Positions 1 through 10,947 of a stretch of 64,000 nt of DNA are shown piece after piece. The position numbers were made by a program, and so were the translations under genes. Source of the DNA: Bidens hawaiensis. Lineage: Eukaryota > Streptophyta > Magnoliopsida > Asterales > Asteraceae. The stretch spans positions 124,001-188,000 of the forward strand of contig JAIQDT010005440.1 in assembly GCA_021521415.1 (NCBI GenBank). Reading direction: 5' to 3'. Position 1 is the stretch's first letter, and each line of letters begins with the position of its first letter. The notes beneath the pieces were generated by a model. It saw only the letters and a list, made by a program, of their open reading frames with translations, was not told where the DNA came from and did no database searches.

Positions 1-319
1 TTTGGGTACGCACCTTGTGATGGTTTTTACCTTTTATTTTGTTTCTTTTTAAAACCATAAATTTTAATATCGTTTGGTTTCATGAGAAAAGTTTTGATTG
101 TGTATACTGGTTTGTGTTTTTAGGCAGAGATACGGTGGAGGTACAAGGAACGGTCGTGGTGGTATGATAAACACACGTGGCGGCAGTGTTGGTGGTCGTG
201 GGCGAGGTCGTGGTCAAAGTAGTGGTCGGGGTCGCGGTCGAGGCAGGAAGCCAGCTGTGGACAAGTCGGCTGATGAACTCGATAAGGAACTCGAGAACTA
301 CCATGCTATGCAGAGTTAG
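1..319 (+). CDS. THO4/ALY mRNA export factor, 3' end only (duplicate copy)
   Basis: This is the last exon (124-319), the preceding intron and five bases of the exon before it, from an ALY/THO4 gene whose remainder lies left of the window. The frame gives a glycine/arginine-rich tail with many RGRG repeats, then a C-terminus containing the residues ADELDKELENYH and a stop at 317-319. In ALY proteins this C-terminal helix binds the UAP56 helicase. The stretch is almost identical to 24052-24370, with one visible amino-acid change (His to Tyr at the fifth codon of the exon, cac to tac). Whether a complete second gene exists cannot be seen here, so it may be functional or a fragment carried by the duplication. 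Confidence 0.85.
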
Positions 320-539
320 TTATTTCTCGAGTTTTTTTTAAAATTTGATTAGTGGTTGAAGCTTTCTGCTTGTGGAGTAAATTTGGTTGTTTTAACTTTG
401 ATTGCATGCTTCTAAAGGTAGAATCTTGATATTGTTCTTGGTATTATTTTTTACAGAACATAGAATCCTTGTATATGGTTGTGTTTTATTTATCTTCTTA
501 TAACGCTACATCAACTTTATTGCATGCAAATGGTATAAA

Positions 540-1012
540 GTCATAATGCCTTTTTAAACCTCTACGTTCGCCTTTAGTGACACCAATGTCACCCACAAAT
601 TGGGACTGCATGTGTTGCACACCGTAGGGCAGTAAACAAAGCTTATAACCGTTTTCACCATATTTCTCTATCTTGAACCAGTTGAATAATAATTCCCCAC
701 TGTCCCACGTCTTGAGAAGAACCATTGTCCGTTTATGGTTTCAAGCCTCAAAACTGCAGTCTGGCCACATTGTTTTACTTGGGAACTTAATGTTAAGATC
801 TGTGGATTCATGAAAGATGCCATGAGCCATTGGTTGAATTGTCTGGTATGAAACTCAACGGTAGCTGCTGCAGCCTCTACTGCGCATGACAGGCAAGATG
901 TAGTAGCGTTTGCCTGATCTGTGGAATTCTCGGTTGATATGAAGGATAAATGGAGTTTGGGTGGAGGATATTGAGAGCATGGAGAATATAATGAAAACAC
1001 AGAAGGATATCA
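540..1012 (-). pseudogene. Kunitz trypsin inhibitor pseudogene a, copy 1
   Basis: The minus strand shows Kunitz-family pieces in different frames: NGQWFFSRRGTVGN, then NWFKIEKYGENGYK, then a degraded cysteine-rich end. Relative to the intact gene at 42940-43539 the signal peptide start is lost, the N-terminal half is scrambled, and there is a frameshift after GTVGN. A TATA-like CTATAAATA (minus strand, near 1064-1073) and a Kunitz-type 3' flank remain. It is a non-functional duplicate with an identical partner at 24592-25064. Confidence 0.8.
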
Positions 1013-1290
1013 AGTGTTATTGCTGTATGTTGCTGGGCGATTAAAAGTGTAACCGAATGTCTAGCTTGTATTTATAGGAGACGGGAAGAAGATTATAGTC
1101 TTAGAGATGATGTGTTTATATACTATACACATGTATGCGAGAAGCATACATCAGTAGAGATGTCAAGCACAAGGCACAAATAGATGCTATCGTATATTGT
1201 TGTGTTTTATTGGTAATTTTATAACGTTTACAACATGACATACGACAAGCTGTTATTATTACAAGTAACCATTCTTGATGAGGAATTAAG

Positions 1291-1891
1291 TCACGATGCC
1301 TTCTTGAACATGACCACTAGAGGCTCGTTACTCAAAATCAGAGTTCTTTGCCAGTCATTAGCCACAGCAATATCACCACAAGCGGGGCTGCAGGTGTTGC
1401 ACACCGTAGGACAATACACAAGCTTGTAACCCTTGCCGGGACCATACTTCTCTAATAATGAACCAATTGCTTAAGGTATCCCTACCTGGATTCCCTACCT
1501 TACCATAGCTCGAGATAAACTCTTGTTGGTTCATAACCTCACGCCTCCAAACCGAAGGCTTGCCACAAATGGTGACGTTACCTGAGAACATAATGTTAAG
1601 ATCAATGGATTCACAAATGATGGCGTCTTTGCTAGTGTTGGCTGGTATGAAAGTTTATGGTAACCCGTCGTACTCAATGCGTTCTTGGGCCACCGCAAGC
1701 TTGCATTTCAGGTTTACTGATGTGGGTCTTAGGTCTATGCCGCCTCCCATGCCACGTGTGATGGGCAAGATGTAGCAGCTCGTGTCGCGTCTGAGGGAAT
1801 TTCCGTCCATGTCAAGGACAGGAGATGAAACTTGGGCTGAGGAAAGTGAGAACATGCACAAGAAGATGAAAACACAAAAATATATCTTCAT
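1291..1891 (-). pseudogene. Kunitz trypsin inhibitor pseudogene b, copy 1
   Basis: It starts with an intact signal peptide (MKIYFCVFIFLCMFS...) and the Kunitz signature VLDMDGNSLRR. A nonsense codon follows YDGLP (minus-strand TAA where copy 2 has TTA, around 1658). It shares with copy 2 a one-base insertion near 1451-1457 that destroys the NWFKIEKYG segment and shifts the C-terminal frame. Because the frameshift is in both copies and the stop only in copy 1, the gene was already dead before duplication. The intact homologue is at 42940-43539. Confidence 0.88.
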
Positions 1892-2293
1892 TTTTAATAT
1901 GGAAAATTAGTGTGGTGTTGGCCATTTTTAAGTGTTGCCAATGAGACGAGACGTAGAGAAGATTATCAATGACGTAGTGTTATGCGGTGGTATTTATCAA
2001 CTTCATACACATGTATGTCAAAAGTATACGTCAATGGTAGATGTGAAGCACAAGCCAAAGATAACTTAGCAACTAGAAAGAATTTATAGTCATACATTCC
2101 GAAAATAGAATCATGAATGATGTACGAGACATATCTATACCATAATTTTTATTTTTTTAGAGTGATGATTTTTTTGTATTTAGGCTACCGCACTCTCTAA
2201 CTTTGGAGAGTCCCGATCCCACTCTGACCAGACTATGTTGTATTAACCGGGCCAAACAAAATAATAAACATGTAATTTAAAAATAATTGATGG

Positions 2294-2388
2294 AGTAAAC
2301 TGCGGTTTTTGTCCATGTGGTTTGTCTAAATCTGCGGTTTTAATCCAATAGTTTCAAATTTACGATTTTAGTCTGTGACAATCCACAA
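2294..2388. repeat. Single arm of an inverted-repeat MITE
   Basis: The tract with 'gcggtttttgtcc...tgcggtttt' matches the left arm of the full foldback element at 43944-44406, in the same position relative to a Kunitz gene. Only one arm remains here and in copy 2 (about 26347-26440). Confidence 0.6.
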
Positions 2389-3780
2389 TTTGGAACAATC
2401 CTTAAACTTGATTAGATTACGTTAACTGCAATAGGTAAGACGCAGGTCTACTTAATCAACAATAGATCTAGCAAGATAGATCATGCACATCATATGCACT
2501 AGGTAATTATCGGAATTACAGAGTTACACAAGGAATAGCTTGACAAACGAGAACATTGGTGATAAGACAGTCGGAATTTCAGAATGCGATATACATACAT
2601 ACATACATGCACGCATGCAAACATACATATTGCATAAGATTATTTTTATATAATCTTTTGGCGCTAATACACATAGACGTATTTTTCTAGCAGTTTGAGA
2701 TTACGAACACACCCGAAAGTATATATTTATAAATATACACATGGCATGTATTTAATACTATTTGTATATGATTTTATTAAGTCTAAAGGTGCATATTTTA
2801 AATATACACATGGCACGGATTTAGAACATATGGATCGAATCCAAGCTGAGTTTTTATTAAATTTTTATCTATAAAACCTCTTATTTATTAAAGTTCAAGA
2901 CGCAATCCAACCACTTAATCTCAAAATTGGGTCCCCATAATCCTACAAAACTAATTGCTATATACATCTAATTAATGACATATTTAAATTTCTAATATCT
3001 CATTATATTATAATGAGTTTCTTACGAAGTAGACAATATGGGCAACAAACGGATTAATTTACTCATCATATTCAATATTTGTCCTCCTTTCCACACAAAA
3101 GCCGGTGGCTTTCCCCTTTCCACCCATTGTAGCAGCATGTTTACCCAAGTGTTATTTTTTGTGTGTAGTATTATTATATTAGTTCTTACCAAACTTGTAA
3201 GACTTGGTCAACACATTTCTTGCCTTTTACTTTCTGTCAAATCGATAGTAGCAATAAGAAGAAAAGCCAGACAAAAGGACCTACATGTTATTCATATGAG
3301 CAAGTAATGTGCATTCTTGATTTATATTATCCAAAGACCATACTCATGTTCTTTCTTTGCAAGTCTCAGGGACATAACCTACTCATTTTTGTCTTCTTCT
3401 TCCCTTCCATTTGGTTGTGGTGCAAACCGACTAGCCAGAGACCAAGTCTAATATTCCAAAAGCTTAGTCAAGTTTCTAGTTAAATTAAAATTCTAGTTTC
3501 TTTTTAAACCCCTTACAACCCTCCCATAAATAGACTCCATATCACACTCTTTCTTGTTTTTGCATGTAGCCTCTCTCAACAAACACTCTCCATAGCACTT
3601 TCTATTCTGTACTTTGTTTTAATCTTTCTCTTCTCTCAATCGGTTATAATCTTACCGAAACCCAAGACTCATCCAAGCCGGAAAACCATTAACCATCAAG
3701 CTCTAAAGACTCATCTTTGCTCGCTTTACGTGCGTGCTCTTTCTTTAAATTTATAAATTCTTTTTGACGCTTAAAGGTTG
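2389..3780. other. Intergenic, no gene seen; orphan promoter-like stretch
   Basis: AT-rich DNA with a short (CATA)n run at 2591-2612. Open frames from 3038 to 3483 have no recognisable protein features. From about 3500 there is a CATAAATAGA box (3524-3533) followed by a CT/CA-rich, ATG-poor stretch resembling a plant promoter and 5' UTR, but no coding exon follows. The same stretch recurs in copy 2 (about 27545-27835). It may be an orphan promoter or an unrecognised noncoding transcript start. Confidence 0.3.
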
Positions 3781-4191
3781 TTATGTATAAATCATTCATC
3801 CAAGTAGTATTAGTTGACTAAAAATTTATAACTATTGGAGACTAACAAATAACTTGGTTGTTCTTAAAATACTCATTTGGTAATATTTATGGTCCTTACA
3901 AATTTTCTACAATGATTTCATAATAAAATTTTAAATCTTTTACTTGGTAGATTCGTTTAAATAGACAAGTTTGAGTTAGTGTTAACATCCGCGTTTGAAA
4001 ACTATTGAATAAAATAATATAAGATTTTATTTAATTAAATGTCGTGTGTCGTTATTTAATTAAATTAAATAATAAATAGTGTGAAAGGATAAGCATAGGA
4101 TTGTTCATGGACTTACGGGTGATTATGGGCCTAAAGCCTATGGGCCTAAGAGTATTTAAGTCCTAAACATTCCTAAAACCCTAGTAATTCC

Positions 4192-4226
<35 letters not shown>
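4192..4226. repeat. (CAT)n microsatellite
   Basis: About 11-12 CAT units. In copy 2 (from about 28249) the array is longer and is followed by a short extra ACACACGTATACC-type segment. Confidence 0.9.
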
Positions 4227-4228
<2 letters not shown>

Positions 4229-4766
4229 TACACCAGTGCACACACACAAACATTCCTTCCTTTCATCTCATTCAAGATAAAAAATTAGCAAGTTGTATTC
4301 TATTCACCTAAGAAGAAGAGATCACCTAGGAATTTCAAGATATTCAGGATCCAATCTAGACTAAATCTATAAGGTATGTATTTGTTAAAAGTTAATCCTT
4401 TCATTCATCTTCATCTTGTTCTCGTTTCTTATGAAGTAGTAATGAACAAATGAATATTGGAAGTTAGATAACGAAACGAACTAGTCCACCCGATTCGAGT
4501 AAGTTTTGTTTGAACCGTGAAAATGGGTTGGAGTTCGGTTCAAATGATTTTGATTCGGTTCAAGTGAACACGGGGTTCGAACCTAAACCGGTTCGCGAGG
4601 TTTATAAAACCCGATTCCCTATTTTGTCCGAATGAGATTATAGGACCCAAATAGACTTTACTCAGGCCAAGCGGTTGAGTTGGATCCCGACTCAATGGGT
4701 TTAATTTGAACTAAGTAGTTGTAGCATCCAACCCCACTCTAACCAAGTGGATATATATATATATAT

Positions 4767-5095
4767 AGGCTAAGTATAAAATGAAAACCCACTTGAGTTG
4801 TGAAAACTCTAGAAACCCATTCTCAACCACATGTTTTTAATTAATGTTTAAATCTTGTGGTCCACAATTAAGTGAATAAAAAATGTAAATATAAATATAA
4901 CTTTTTCTCTTTCCTGAAAACATATATAAAAATTAGTAAAAAATGTTAAAAAATAGCAAAACATTTTTTTTTGATGTTTCGATATTTTGTATTAAATGTT
5001 ACAACATATATTACATGTAACAAAAATAAAAAAATGATGTTACATAGGGTTTTCGCGGATTTTCACAACTCAAATGGGTTTTCATTTTAACCTTA

Positions 5096-5097
<2 letters not shown>
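4767..5097. mobile_element. MITE inserted in a (TA)n microsatellite, copy 1
   Basis: The left end ggctaagtataaaatgaaaa is mirrored by the right end (reverse complement ggtaaggttaaaatgaaaac); both continue into CCCA(C/T)TTGAGTTGTGAAAA, giving terminal inverted repeats of about 40 bp. Both sides are (TA)n, so the element inserted into a TA microsatellite or duplicated TA targets that later expanded. Total is about 330 bp with no coding capacity. The copy 2 counterpart is about 28876-29206. Confidence 0.75.
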
Positions 5098-5129
<32 letters not shown>

Positions 5130-5132
<3 letters not shown>

Positions 5133-5530
5133 GACTCGACTCATAATTCGAGTCGACCGGACATAAGGTGGTTCGATTCAAGTTCCAGCCGAGTGGGGGT
5201 AGGACTCGATCTAAAATATGAGTCGCAAAGGAGAACCCGACTCGATTGAGGATTCGACTGGGTTGAAAGACTCGGCTCACGTTTGAGTCGAATGTGGCCA
5301 AGGAACCGAATCGACCAGTCGGATCGAGTGGAATATGCGATCGACTCGATAGGGTCATGGAGCTCGACCTAAATAATGGACTCGATTGGAATGATGTACT
5401 CGACTCAATGGGTTGACTTGAGTAGGCTTTGAGTTGGTTCAAGCAATCTGTTCGAGTCGACTAGGGGATACCTGACTCGACTCCAACAAGTTGAATGGGA
5501 AGAAGGGTGCATCGGCTCGATCCAAATTCA
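5130..5530. repeat. Degenerate GACTCGA-rich tract
   Basis: The words GACTCGA, ACTCGAT and their complements (TCGAGTC, CGAGTCGA) recur every 15-30 bases, without a clean period. An open frame on the minus strand (5011-5442) is an artefact of this composition plus the TA repeat. Present in both copies of the duplication. Confidence 0.6.
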
Positions 5531-6022
5531 ACCAAATAAAGCACGCAGACTCAACCCAAACCTGATTCAAATGAAAACATAAACCAAACCCGAGACCCTA
5601 CTTGTTAAGAAATCATTAACTATAAAGATCGGTTCCTTAAATAATAAAGTTAGGTCTCGTTAAACTAATAAAGATTGGTTTTCTAACTTATGCGTTCGGT
5701 TTCATTAACCGATGAAGTTCGGAATTCGTTAAAAGTATAAGTCGAATCGTTCACTTAGAAATATAAGATATTTAAAATAGAAAGTTAATACTTGTACTTT
5801 ATTAAACAGTTAGCCGAGTTCAATTGAAGAAGGGTATTACTATTAACTCTGAGCGGAACCGACAATAGGTGAGTTTCCAGCCCCTTTCTATGTGACTTTT
5901 TTTAAAATACTAGTGACTTGGTTCTTCCGCTACAACTCGGTTCTGCCTAGATGTTTGGAATCACTTTCAGGTTAAATTTGACTTCTTCAAAATATGTTTT
6001 GAGGTAGAAGGTTCTGCATCGT

Positions 6023-7143
6023 TGTAACACCCCGGTTTAAGCGGAAATGTCTGAGTATGACGTACAGATTGCTCAAAACAAATGTGACACTATTAAGTGA
6101 CAATATTATCATTAATTAATTTAAAACATCACATACACAAGTTTGAAAGTAAGAAAATACAAGGAAATAAAAACAGCTAGCAACTTGCATCTTGATCCGT
6201 TATTTTGATAACCTAAGTACTAATTTTCTTCCTTTTCTTCAACCTCTAATGGTTTTACCTATAGCATGTATAAAAATAAAGTCAACTAACAAGTAGTTGG
6301 TGAGAATCACACAAGTTTTGATATGTACGTAATAGAAAATCATACAATTCCATGAACATGTGTAAATCGCGCAAGTAAGGTCCTTTCCAGTTAGTAACAA
6401 CCAACGTACTCAGATAAATCGCATGCAAGGTCATTGTTATGCTTGAAGTAGTTTAATAATTATTAACTAAATTAACTAAAGATAAACACTAAGTAATACT
6501 CTAGACTCTCTAAAACTCGACTAAACTACTAACCGGCAAGTGAACCGGTCGACTCTAGTAAAAGCTAAGTAAGTCCGGATATCGAACCCACGAGACTCTC
6601 TAAATTATGTTTATTAGCTAATTAGACTCGACTACAAAACACAACTTATTAATTATATTTGTTTTGGGGGTTTTTATTTAAAATACTAATTTAATACTAT
6701 AATTAAAAACTAATTAAGAAAACAAGTAATTTAAACAAAAGCAAGAATTTGTTATTTAAAATAATATGATGATGAGAAAACTACCTAGGTTAGAATCCCC
6801 TAAATTTCAGTTATGACTTAACCCGGGAAAATATTTAGTTATGGACTGGGATTGTAAAATAGACACTTAAAAGAAAACCCGAACAGGATCCCTGACCCTT
6901 CTCAAGAAGACACATATGGGTTTCTAATAAATTTTAACGCATACCAGTATTAAAAATCAAGTTCCCTTACGGTCACCTAATTAATTATGATTTAGTTCCT
7001 TTATACAAAATCCTACCTTACAACGCGGAAATCAAAGGCAATTTAAAATATTTAATTGACTCAATAGACAATAATAAATAATCAACCCTAGACGGACTCC
7101 TTACGAAGAACAAAATCTAGTAAGAATAAATAATAAAGATCTA
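6023..7143 (-). mobile_element. LTR-like segment, truncated (copy 1)
   Basis: It starts TGTAACACCCCGGTTTAAGC, the plus-strand view of a plant Ty3/Gypsy LTR 3' end, with the later motif gtgacactattaagtgacaa also seen in modified form in the LTR at 7205. It is cut at 7143. The same sequence begins at 30121 in copy 2 and continues further there. No second LTR or TSD was found. Confidence 0.5.
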
Positions 7144-7189
7144 GGTATTCTAGGCCGTTACGTCTAACCACCTATCCCTAAGTCAACGA

Positions 7190-7201
7190 GCTCTGATACC
7201 A
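7190..7201 (-). other. Primer-binding site (initiator tRNA-Met)
   Basis: The minus strand reads TGGTATCAGAGC three bases inside the LTR that starts at 7205. This is the standard plant LTR-retrotransposon primer site. It shows the element is on the minus strand and 7205-9969 is its 5' LTR; only about 60 bp of internal DNA survive to the left. Confidence 0.9.
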
Positions 7202-7359
7202 ATCTGTAACACCCCGACCAAAGGCGGATTATACATCGGGGCGCCACATATTGTTTCATTACTCGTGACACTATTGGGTGTCAATATTTAATAAATACAT
7301 TCATTCGCGCACGCGCAAAGCAAACACAAATAATATAAATAAACATAAATCAATATATT

Positions 7360-8123
7360 CATCATCGTACTCAGTATATCCCACCAATAGCAAAGCTATG
7401 GTAGGGTCTGAGGAGGGTAAGATGTAGGCAGCCTTACCTCTACCCCATAGGGATAGAGAGGCTGCTTCCGGTGAGACCCCCGGCTCGATAGTAGTTTTGC
7501 ATCAAGCCTTGGACATAAGGCACATAGCACTCAATCATCGGGACACCAGCTGATCGGTGCATGTACCCTTATCGTTCAGCTATCAACGCCACTACATGAT
7601 GCCTGATTAACCGTCCGTCACTTTTAACGTTATTTTCACGAGATTAGTAAAATTGCACTATTTTTGACGTTATTTTCACTTTTATCGTTCAGCTATCAAC
7701 GCCACTACATGATGTCTTTCGGCTATAACGTCAAAAATAGTGCAATTTTACTTTTGCCCACCCATGTGTGAACCCTTGGGTGGGCAAAAGTAAAATTGCA
7801 CTATTTTTGACGTTATTTTACTAATCACGTGAAAATAACGTTAAAAGTGGCGGAAGGTTAATCAGGCATCATGTGGTGGCGTTGATAGCCGAAAGACAAG
7901 GGCACATGCACCAATGAGCCGGTGTTCCGATGATTGAGTGTTATGTGTCTTATGTCCAAGGCTTGATTCAAAACTACTATCGAGCCGGGGGTCTCACCGG
8001 AAGCAGCCTCTCTATCCCTATGGGATAGAGGTAAGGCTGTCTACATCTTACCCTCCTCAGACCCTACCATAGCATTGCTATTGGTGGGATATACTGAGTA
8101 CGATGATGATGATGATGATGATG
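7360..8123. mobile_element. Palindromic SINE-derived element with 18 bp TSD
   Basis: Both ends carry the same SINE 3' end facing outward: left begins catcatcgtactcagtatatc, right ends gatatactgagtacgatgatg. The arms match over roughly 300 bp (SINE body, then a shared extra segment), and the centre (about 7620-7850) holds further nested inverted repeats. It is flanked by a perfect 18 bp duplication, aacataaatcaatatatt, at 7342-7359 and 8124-8141. The whole palindrome was therefore inserted as one unit. The SINE body matches the single SINE at 57810-57957. Confidence 0.85.
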
Positions 8124-9414
8124 AACATAAATCAATATATTATAAATCATAATATCCGAACAGCAATAACTTGTTTTGATACATTTTAATCTAGGTCCAA
8201 AATAAAGAAAACTTCCTATGTGTCCACAAGCTCCAAAACAGCTACTGCAAACCTGAACATGTGTTAAAATAAACGTCAAACACTTGCGTGTTGGTGAGAA
8301 ATCAAGTTTAATACAATGCATAGATAACAATAAATCTGCGCGCAACATGTGTATGTCTGGGTTTCAACAAGGGTGTAATCAGATCGGGACCAACTCTAAG
8401 AGACAAGACTGCCAGTGCTCACAATTGAGCTCACAAACAAGACTAACTGTGCAAGTGTAACAAAAGAGAAAATCATAAACGATAGTTCTCCCGTGTTCAT
8501 CTAATGGTACCATGCGAACTGCGGAATAGACCGACAAGACGGTTAATGATCCACACATACAAATAAACAGCCAAGTCTACATCCTCAACACATGGGATAC
8601 TGCGCGACTAAAGTTCATAAACAAGTTTAAGACTCTAAGTTTGTATGAACACATGAACATCCCAAAACATTAAAAGCAAAAAGGGATTAGGTACGAGATT
8701 ACTCACTTGATAAAGATGCGATGATAGATAAAGCAAGAACCAAACAAGCAAGTTAACCTATAAGTAAAGATTATTGTTTTAACGATCGGTTTTAAGTCTT
8801 GATTATAAGTTAGCATAATTAATAAGTAAATTATTATATATATATATTACCGGAAAAGCAGGGCAGAACAGGGAGGAAGACGGAGGCAAGAGAGGAGGGA
8901 GGCGGCTGAAGAACAACGGCAGAGAGCAAAAAGGGAGGAAGAGAATAAGTGTAGTGTGTGAAGTGTTAAGAAAATAGTACTATATATAGGCAAACCCTAG
9001 GGGACACAAACCCTAGAAAAGATCTCCAAAAGTAAAAGAAAAGATATCAACAGTAAAAAGTTCTGAAAAGTAAAGATATCAAAAGATATGGTAGCAGGGA
9101 AAAAGAGAAAAAGGCTGACAGGATTCAGAAAAAGGCATGGGAGAGGACAGATAAAGTTACTGGTCAAGCATGGCAAAAGCAGATTCTCAAAAGATTATGT
9201 CAGTCACTTTATCTGTCAACCAATGGGGTTGGTGCGCATGCTGCGCCGAAAGTAACTTTTCAGACATAAAGCAGATTATGTCAACAGCTCAAAAGATAAG
9301 ATAACTCAAAAGCAACGGCTAGATTAAACAGAAGAAAACTCAAAAGGGGTTTAGCGCGAGAAGGCTGACACAAAAGGTCAAGAGAGCGCGAGCGCGAAGG
9401 CAGACAGAACTAAC

Positions 9415-9615
9415 CTTAACGCGTCGCGGAAAGAACTACATTTCTAAGCGCGCCGCGGGAAGAGTCACATTTCTTAGCGCGCCGCGGGAGGAACTAAAAT
9501 TCCTAGCGCGCCGCGGGAAGAACTATAATTCTTCGCGCGTCGAGGGATGAACTACGATTCTTAGCGCGCTGCGAGAAGAACTACAATCCTTAGCGCGTCG
9601 CGGGAAGAGTTCGTC
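9415..9615. repeat. GC-rich tandem repeat, ~36 bp period
   Basis: About six diverged units of the type TTAGCGCGCCGCGGGAAGAA followed by CTA(C/T)A(A)TT. It lies within the LTR and is far more GC-rich and CpG-rich than its surroundings. Confidence 0.75.
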
Positions 9616-9969
9616 TCGCGTATCGCTGAAACAGGTGGTCTTCACGCAGGATTCCTTGTAAGGGGTCTGGCGCGTGGAGCTGCGCAGACAACCTTAGGCG
9701 GGAAGAACCAAAGGACAAGCAAAGAGTTAGAAGAAAAAGAGGGAAACAAGGCTTAAGGGCGGGACGGCGACAAGAGGGAAAAGAAGGCGGAAAGAGAGAA
9801 GGAGAGGGACGGGACGGCGGAAAGAAAGAGAGAGAGAGGCGGGAAGGAAAAGTATATTATTATTATTAAAAGTAAAATATAAGCATAAATAAATATTAAA
9901 TCATAAAAGAAAGAGATCGGGTCAGAGAAACGGGTACCTGGGTCGGGTCGGATCGGGTCAGATGTCACA

Positions 9970-10947
9970 TTAATGGTAATGCCCTTCCTTGGCTGTGTAC
10001 GGCTAACTGTGTAATAAGTCACGAGTATCAATTATCTATTACAACTACTTCATACATCTACGTTAATGAAACCTTCAACTAACAGGGGTTCGGGGGCAGC
10101 GCCCTTGGTAGCGGGGTTTAGGGGCGGCAGCCCCTAGCATCAGAAAATGAATCGGGTTACGATTTACAACAATTTGATTCGCATGCAAAATCATTCGCAT
10201 CGCATGGCAATACCATTCGCATGGAAAACCATTCGCTTAGAAAACCATTTGCATGGAAATTCATTCGCATGGAAAACCATTCGCTTCGCATGGAATCCAT
10301 TCGCTTCGCATGGCATGCGATGCGATTTCTTTCTGTGCAATCAAAATCTCCTTTTATGCATTTTTACCATTTTAAAGCCCTTTTCCTCCGTGACTCTTCC
10401 TTAGGAACCGATTTTACCCTTCTTATGGGTTTTGGGTTGTACCAACTTTGTATACTCGTGTTTTACAAAGTCCAAATATCACCTTTTCTTGCTATAACGC
10501 ACCCGTTAGATTACGACTCACCAAGTTTATATTGTTCTTACATCTTACAGCCCGATCTATCATTCTATCAGTTAGCATGTCGAAACCGAGCTCAAAACTT
10601 AATCTTTTTTAACCAAAACTCACCTTTCGGTTCGGGTTCGGATCTGAACCACCCGTGGATCTGGACGTGTTCTTTGTTGTTTGATGGTGTTTACACCTGA
10701 GATTCGTTCTTCCTTGGTTCGGATTTGGGTCCGGGTATTAGAGAGAAAGTGTGTGTGTGTGTAGGAAGGAAATGAAAATGGAGTGTTTGGTGGAATTTGG
10801 AGTTTATATATGAGTCCATGGGCCCTAGGGCCCATAACCTTTTTCCCAACCATTCCCAAGCCCAAACTCAATCATAATCCAAAAACTAACACACAATTAA
10901 GCTAACATAATACTCTTTATTTATTATTAACAAAAGTAGGATGTTAT
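9970..10947 (-). mobile_element. Older LTR fragment (related to the 32147 family)
   Basis: Contains gttaa-gtaat-ccctt-ctt-gtgtacggctaactgt and the cggggg-cagcgccc block found in the same order in the LTRs at 32147 and 36682. These are followed by an array of ATTCGCATGGAAA repeats (about 10185-10330) and a minus-strand TATATAAA (near 10801-10812). It ends ...aggatgttata, a mutated form of the usual GATGTTACA end. The left part is missing where the 7205-9969 element sits. Confidence 0.65.

Larger units (their letters stand above)
1..7143. repeat. Segmental duplication, copy 1
   Basis: Reads in the same order and orientation as 24052-31240, with only scattered base changes and microsatellite length differences. 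It includes the ALY last exon, two Kunitz pseudogenes, a MITE in (TA)n, a GACTCGA-rich tract and the beginning of an LTR at 6023. The left edge is outside the window. Similarity stops at 7143, where copy 1 passes abruptly into the primer-binding site and LTR of another retroelement. The direct-repeat spacing is about 24.05 kb. Confidence 0.95.
7205..9969 (-). mobile_element. 5' LTR of a truncated Ty3/Gypsy-type element
   Basis: It begins TGTAACACCCCG and ends GATGTCACA, with a PBS immediately to its left. About 2.76 kb long, including a 764 bp SINE-derived insertion with its TSD. A minus-strand TATA box (CTATATATAGTA, near 8977-8988) and a CT-rich leader follow. A GC-rich tandem repeat occupies 9415-9615. 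The right flank (9970 onward) is the interior of another LTR, so this element inserted into an older one. The rest of the element has been lost at the duplication boundary at 7143. Confidence 0.7.

Noticed and set aside
1235..1775. Plus-strand frames opposite the Kunitz genes (also at 25287-25827, 42884-43423 and 45604-45940)
   Set aside because: They are antisense shadows of the Kunitz coding sequence.
3038..3483. Two overlapping plus-strand open frames of 87-89 codons, present in both duplication copies
   Set aside because: No domain, signal or codon pattern; conservation is explained by the recent duplication.
5011..5442. 143-codon minus-strand frame
   Set aside because: Composed of the GACTCGA-rich tract and a (TA)n run giving Ile-Tyr repeats.
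10147..10700. Plus-strand frames of 85 and 159 codons
   Set aside because: They lie across the TTCGCATGGAAA repeats of an LTR and carry no recognisable protein features.
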